Shown here in pieces: positions 6,520 to 8,928 of a stretch of DNA of 8,928 nucleotides. Below the pieces are notes generated by a model, which did not search any database, was not told the origin of the DNA, and worked only from the letters and a program-made list of their open reading frames with translations. Numbering within the stretch: the stretch's first letter is position 1; each line of letters begins with the position of its first letter. Made by a program: the position numbers and the translations under genes. The stretch is from Shewanella sp. (GTDB lineage: Bacteria; Pseudomonadota; Gammaproteobacteria; Enterobacterales; Shewanellaceae). The DNA is taken from assembly GCA_004195335.1 (NCBI GenBank), contig SDWK01000483.1:1-8928 (forward strand). Direction: 5' to 3'.

Positions 6520-7539
6520 ATGAGTGTCACGTTAATGCTGCTATTGGCCGCACTGAGCTTCAACTTAGAAGCCAAGGACTACAGCAAACTATTTGCCAAA
6601 GTAGACCCGGCCGTAGTCGTCATCACAACGGTCTCGACCGTCGTGCAGAACACCCGTCAAGGCAGCACAAAAGTCAGTGCTGGCAGTCTGGGTTCTGGCG
6701 TTATTATCTCTGATGAGGGCCATATCATGACGGCCGCCCACGTAGTAGAAAACGCCGACAAGATCAGCATCAAGCTAACCAACAATACAACCTACCCGGG
6801 ACGGGTGATATCCAGTAGTAAGCTCACCGATTTGGCACTGATCAAAATCGATGCCCCGCCAAAGGATTTACACTTCGTCAAACCCTGGGACTCCGACAAA
6901 GTCGACATCGGTGAAGAGGTGTTTCTAATTGGCACCCCCTATGGTTTAGAACATACGCTGACCGTGGGCCATTTGAGCGGTCGGCGTATCGAAGCAGGTG
7001 ACGATGCGCTGGTCGACGTCGAGTTCTTACAGACCGATGCTGCCGTCAATCAGGGCAACTCCGGCGGACCGATGTTCAACACCGACGGTAAGTTGATAGG
7101 CATCGTCAGTCATATCCGCAGTAAAAGCGGTGGTCACGAAGGCTTGGGCTTTACTGCCAGCATCAATATGGCCAAGCGGGTGCTGCTCGAAGACAGTCCG
7201 ATATGGTTAGGCGTCGACTTTGTGCCGTTAAAGGGGAAACTGGCTAAAGCACTGAATATCCCAACATTTCAAGGCTTATTGGTGCAGAGCGTAGCGAAAG
7301 ACTCCTTGGGCGATGCGCTGAATTTGCGTGCCGGCAGCATCCCAGTAAAAGTTCAAGACATCGAATTCCTACTGGGCGGAGATATCATCATCGAAATTGG
7401 CGGTGACGACTTCTATCTCACTCGCAAGGGTTTACAACGCGCCAAGGACTATATGCAAGGTGTTGCATCGGGTGAGATGCTCCAGCTGAGTGTGATGCGT
7501 GACGGCAAAAAAGTCATACTGGAAGCAGAAAAACCTTAA
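6520..7539 (+). CDS. HtrA/Deg-like trypsin-type serine protease with one PDZ domain
   Basis: This 339-residue protein carries the full chymotrypsin-fold triad: His74 in TAAHVV, Asp104 in LTDLALIKI and Ser181 in GNSGGP, with GSGVIIS before the His and GLGFTASINMAK after the Ser, as in the S1C/HtrA family. A single PDZ-like domain spans about 228-338. It carries an insertion (roughly 272-286) before LLGGDIIIEIGG, the segment that in ordinary PDZ domains runs directly into the GDxI turn. The N-terminus is hydrophobic and ends in LEAKD, consistent with a signal peptide, but it lacks the usual early Lys or Arg. An in-frame TGA at 6505-6507 rules out a longer form. The Shine-Dalgarno CGGAG (6509-6513) supports this start. 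The expected role is periplasmic cleavage of misfolded or signalling proteins. It is shorter than DegP (no second PDZ) and closer in size to DegS. Confidence 0.92.
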   Translation: MSVTLMLLLAALSFNLEAKDYSKLFAKVDPAVVVITTVSTVVQNTRQGSTKVSAGSLGSGVIISDEGHIMTAAHVVENADKISIKLTNNTTYPGRVISSSKLTDLALIKIDAPPKDLHFVKPWDSDKVDIGEEVFLIGTPYGLEHTLTVGHLSGRRIEAGDDALVDVEFLQTDAAVNQGNSGGPMFNTDGKLIGIVSHIRSKSGGHEGLGFTASINMAKRVLLEDSPIWLGVDFVPLKGKLAKALNIPTFQGLLVQSVAKDSLGDALNLRAGSIPVKVQDIEFLLGGDIIIEIGGDDFYLTRKGLQRAKDYMQGVASGEMLQLSVMRDGKKVILEAEKP

Positions 7540-7922
7540 CCGCGATCACCTAAGTACTCCTGCACCAATGCCCGCGTTTCTTGTGCCGCCTGTTTGGACG
7601 CCGTATAGGTATATTTATCTGGGGATTCCCGGCACGCCGTTACCAACATATGGTAATAGAGATTGGCAATTTTTCTTGCGAGTGTTTTTGAGATTTTGCG
7701 TTGTGTATTAACACCGTCCAACTTATCACGAATGTGGGGATCCATGTATTTTCTAGCCGTCTGCACATAAGCGACGCTAGACTCTGGCCAACGATCTATT
7801 CCCTCTAATAACACGCTGCATTGAGTGTTATTAGCCTGCGCGAGCGGTGCGAAAACCACCCACAAGAACCCTATAATGGCTCGATATATAACGTTTTCTA
7901 AGCTAGTGTTTTTTCGATACAT
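7536..7922 (-). CDS. Small exported protein of unknown function (128 aa)
   Basis: The 128-residue product starts with a signal peptide (MYRK, hydrophobic core at about 14-25, cleavage after AQA at 28-30). The mature part of 98 residues is largely helical and charged. It has two cysteines (C35 and C97) that could form a disulfide, and repeated aromatic and basic motifs such as ARKIANLYYHML. No family is recognised. It converges on the HtrA-like gene and overlaps it by 4 bp; the two stop codons share the palindrome TTAA at 7536-7539, so no terminator fits between them. The ribosome binding site is weak (AGAAG, 4 bases before ATG). The overlap implies antisense transcription into the protease 3' end. 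Confidence 0.78.
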   Translation of the reverse strand: MYRKNTSLENVIYRAIIGFLWVVFAPLAQANNTQCSVLLEGIDRWPESSVAYVQTARKYMDPHIRDKLDGVNTQRKISKTLARKIANLYYHMLVTACRESPDKYTYTASKQAAQETRALVQEYLGDRG

Positions 7923-8114
7923 AACGCTTCTCGATGATGGAGTTCTGTTGCCAACTAATCATAGTCGATTTTTTTTGACACAATGAAGCTGCAATCGATT
8001 GTTTAAATGGCGCTATGACCATGCAAGGCCCAACGGGACAGGTCCTGGCAACAAGCTATCGCCTGGATTTTTGACAAGTGCCCGGCTGTAAGGCTCATTT
8101 CCAGGTTATGTTAC
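7923..8114. other. Intergenic region with palindrome CAATCGATTG
   Basis: This 192-bp gap lies between two minus-strand genes and holds the upstream region of the small exported protein. It contains an 8-T run (7969-7976) adjoining TTGACA (7975-7980) and the 10-bp perfect palindrome CAATCGATTG (about 7991-8001). The TTGACA points rightward, where no plus-strand gene follows. No convincing minus-strand promoter was found. Confidence 0.35.
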
Positions 8115-8588
8115 CTAGTCAACGTGTTGCTCAAGACTTACCTGCACCTGATCATTGTTCAGAATTTCGAATACTAAGACCTCTTTTGCCTCCCCCGTTG
8201 AAAGGTTCAGCAGATCCTCGATGGAAATAACCCGATTGATCGTCCGCCCTTGCGCATTAACCCAGCTTATGAGTACTTGGGATGGCAACATAGGTGCTCT
8301 GCTTCCACGACCGATGGACTGCATGACCCCTATAGGTAGGAGCGAAATTAAACCGACTCGTGCCGCATTGTTACCACTACTCGAGCTGAAAAATGAAACC
8401 TGCTGGATATGTTCTGTGGTACTGTTGCGAATTGCTATCACCGACGGTTCAGACGACTGCTCAACCAACGGCATTGACATAGATGATGAACAGCCGATTA
8501 CAGTTAGCGCGAATAGCAGCATTATTCCCGATTGAAATAACATGCTAAATTTTTCTTTTAAGCCGATTCGACATCTATTTATTAACAT
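8115..8588 (-). CDS. Lipoprotein of unknown function (157 aa)
   Basis: The product has a lipoprotein signal peptide with a hydrophobic stretch at about 22-32 and the lipobox VIGC, giving a lipidated Cys at 33 followed by Ser, which favours outer-membrane sorting. The mature part reads as a β-rich domain: SVIAIRNSTTEHIQQVSFF at 49-67, then a Ser/Gly-rich turn, VLISWVNAQGRTINRVISI at 105-123, and VLVFEILNNDQVQVSLEQ at the end. No named family is recognised. The first ATG is chosen because AAGGA lies 3 bases upstream and AAGGAG lies 12 bases upstream. An internal ATG at codon 16 would give a more usual signal-peptide length but has only an A-rich leader. The gene is 192 bp from its nearest neighbour and is probably transcribed alone. 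Confidence 0.82.
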   Translation of the reverse strand: MLINRCRIGLKEKFSMLFQSGIMLLFALTVIGCSSSMSMPLVEQSSEPSVIAIRNSTTEHIQQVSFFSSSSGNNAARVGLISLLPIGVMQSIGRGSRAPMLPSQVLISWVNAQGRTINRVISIEDLLNLSTGEAKEVLVFEILNNDQVQVSLEQHVD

Positions 8589-8712
8589 GATTCCTTGCAG
8601 CTCCTTGTTCAGTTAACCCGTAGCATTTCAAGCTGTCTTCTGGAATAACCCGTATTTATGCGGCCAGGGTCCGTCAGATAGTGGGGTGGGTGGTGCTTAG
8701 TTCTGGCGTCAA

Positions 8713-8726
8713 TTTTGAATTCAAAA
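8713..8726. promoter_or_regulatory. Perfect 14-bp palindrome TTTTGAATTCAAAA
   Basis: The palindrome is perfect over 14 bp. It lies 125 bp upstream of the minus-strand lipoprotein start and just before the partial rightward frame. A symmetric A/T-rich site between divergent frames is a reasonable operator candidate. No regulator can be named from the sequence. Confidence 0.3.
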
Positions 8727-8733
8727 AATATTG

Positions 8734-8928
8734 ATGTCTTTGAACTATTTTTTCGATCACCTTCAGCCCGTGCCTTATGGCACATTGCAACTCGTGCTCC
8801 TCAGCTTCTTGCTGCACCAAAGAACTATATGTATTTTGCATTACTTGGAAGTGATGGTAGATCTCCGTACTGGAGAAATGATGGACTTCACTTCTCCAGA
8901 TAAGGTGCTCCAGATCATCTCCAAAATG
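8734..8928 (+). CDS. Possible 5' end of a gene running off the window
   Basis: A frame from ATG 8734 stays open for 65 codons to the window edge. Its end reads YLEVMVDLRTGEMMDFTSPD and continues with KVLQIISKM, which looks like real protein. No Shine-Dalgarno precedes ATG 8734. ATG 8881 in the same frame has GGAG at 8872-8875, 5 bases upstream, and may be the true start. The product is not recognised. A competing frame overlaps it, so this call is tentative. Confidence 0.3.
   Translation, partial: MSLNYFFDHLQPVPYGTLQLVLLSFLLHQRTICILHYLEVMVDLRTGEMMDFTSPDKVLQIISKM

Larger units (their letters stand above)
8589..8928. other. Right-end intergenic region, with upstream sequence of two divergent genes
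   Basis: This stretch lies upstream of the minus-strand lipoprotein and of the partial rightward frame at 8734. Apart from the palindrome at 8713-8726 I see no defined promoter. A second open frame at 8715-8903 overlaps the partial one in another phase; at most one of the two can be real. Confidence 0.4.

Noticed and set aside
6183..6575. 130-codon minus-strand ORF across the outer-membrane fragment and the protease start
   Set aside because: It overlaps the supported protease start and has low-quality composition with no signal or domain.
7975..8004. TTGACA followed by AT-rich sequence as a promoter
   Set aside because: There is no good -10 at 16-18 bp, and no plus-strand gene follows.
8155..8535. 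126-codon plus-strand ORF
   Set aside because: It is the antisense shadow of the lipoprotein gene, which has a lipobox, a signal peptide and a ribosome binding site.

Overview
This window looks like a chromosomal accessory region of a Gram-negative bacterium, most likely a gammaproteobacterium with roughly balanced GC content. I judge this from the gene families (DUF4136 lipoprotein, MipA/OmpV outer-membrane protein, HtrA-type periplasmic protease), the lipoboxes, clear Shine-Dalgarno sites and the terminal phenylalanine of the outer-membrane barrel. No gene allows a genus-level call.

Layout. Bases 1-154 and 1884-2050 are two copies, in opposite orientation, of a roughly 167-bp self-complementary element with terminal inverted repeats (a MITE-like element; the first copy is cut by the window edge). 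Between them lie about 1 kb of apparently decayed DNA holding only short coding-like scraps (155-1186) and one intact minus-strand lipoprotein gene (1187-1771). Beyond the second copy is a minus-strand gene for an exported protein of unknown function (2087-3022). A gene-poor stretch (3023-3611) follows, with a six-unit tandem repeat of the heptamer GACCACC. Next is the wreck of a single-ORF IS66-family transposase (about 3597-4989), broken by three frameshifts and two in-frame stops although its three acidic catalytic residues can still be read. Then come a MipA/OmpV outer-membrane protein (5224-5982), a short ORF resembling the end of another outer-membrane barrel (6155-6376), an HtrA-like serine protease (6520-7539), a small exported protein converging on it with a 4-bp overlap (7536-7922), a lipoprotein of unknown function (8115-8588) and the start of an open frame that runs off the window (8734-8928).

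How it fits together. All six intact longer genes carry an export signal, so this is a cell-envelope neighbourhood interrupted by mobile-element debris. The genes are mostly monocistronic and point in different directions. A shared pathway is not shown by the sequence; a role in envelope homeostasis (outer-membrane proteins next to a periplasmic quality-control protease) is only an inference.

The most striking signal is the pair of inverted MITE-like elements. The copies differ at 18 of 154 aligned positions with no gaps, and ten of these differences sit in two 5-base blocks that face each other in the predicted hairpin. Four consecutive base pairs are replaced by four different base pairs. 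This is the footprint expected if a folded form (RNA or single-stranded DNA) matters, or if the two arms of the palindrome are copied from each other.
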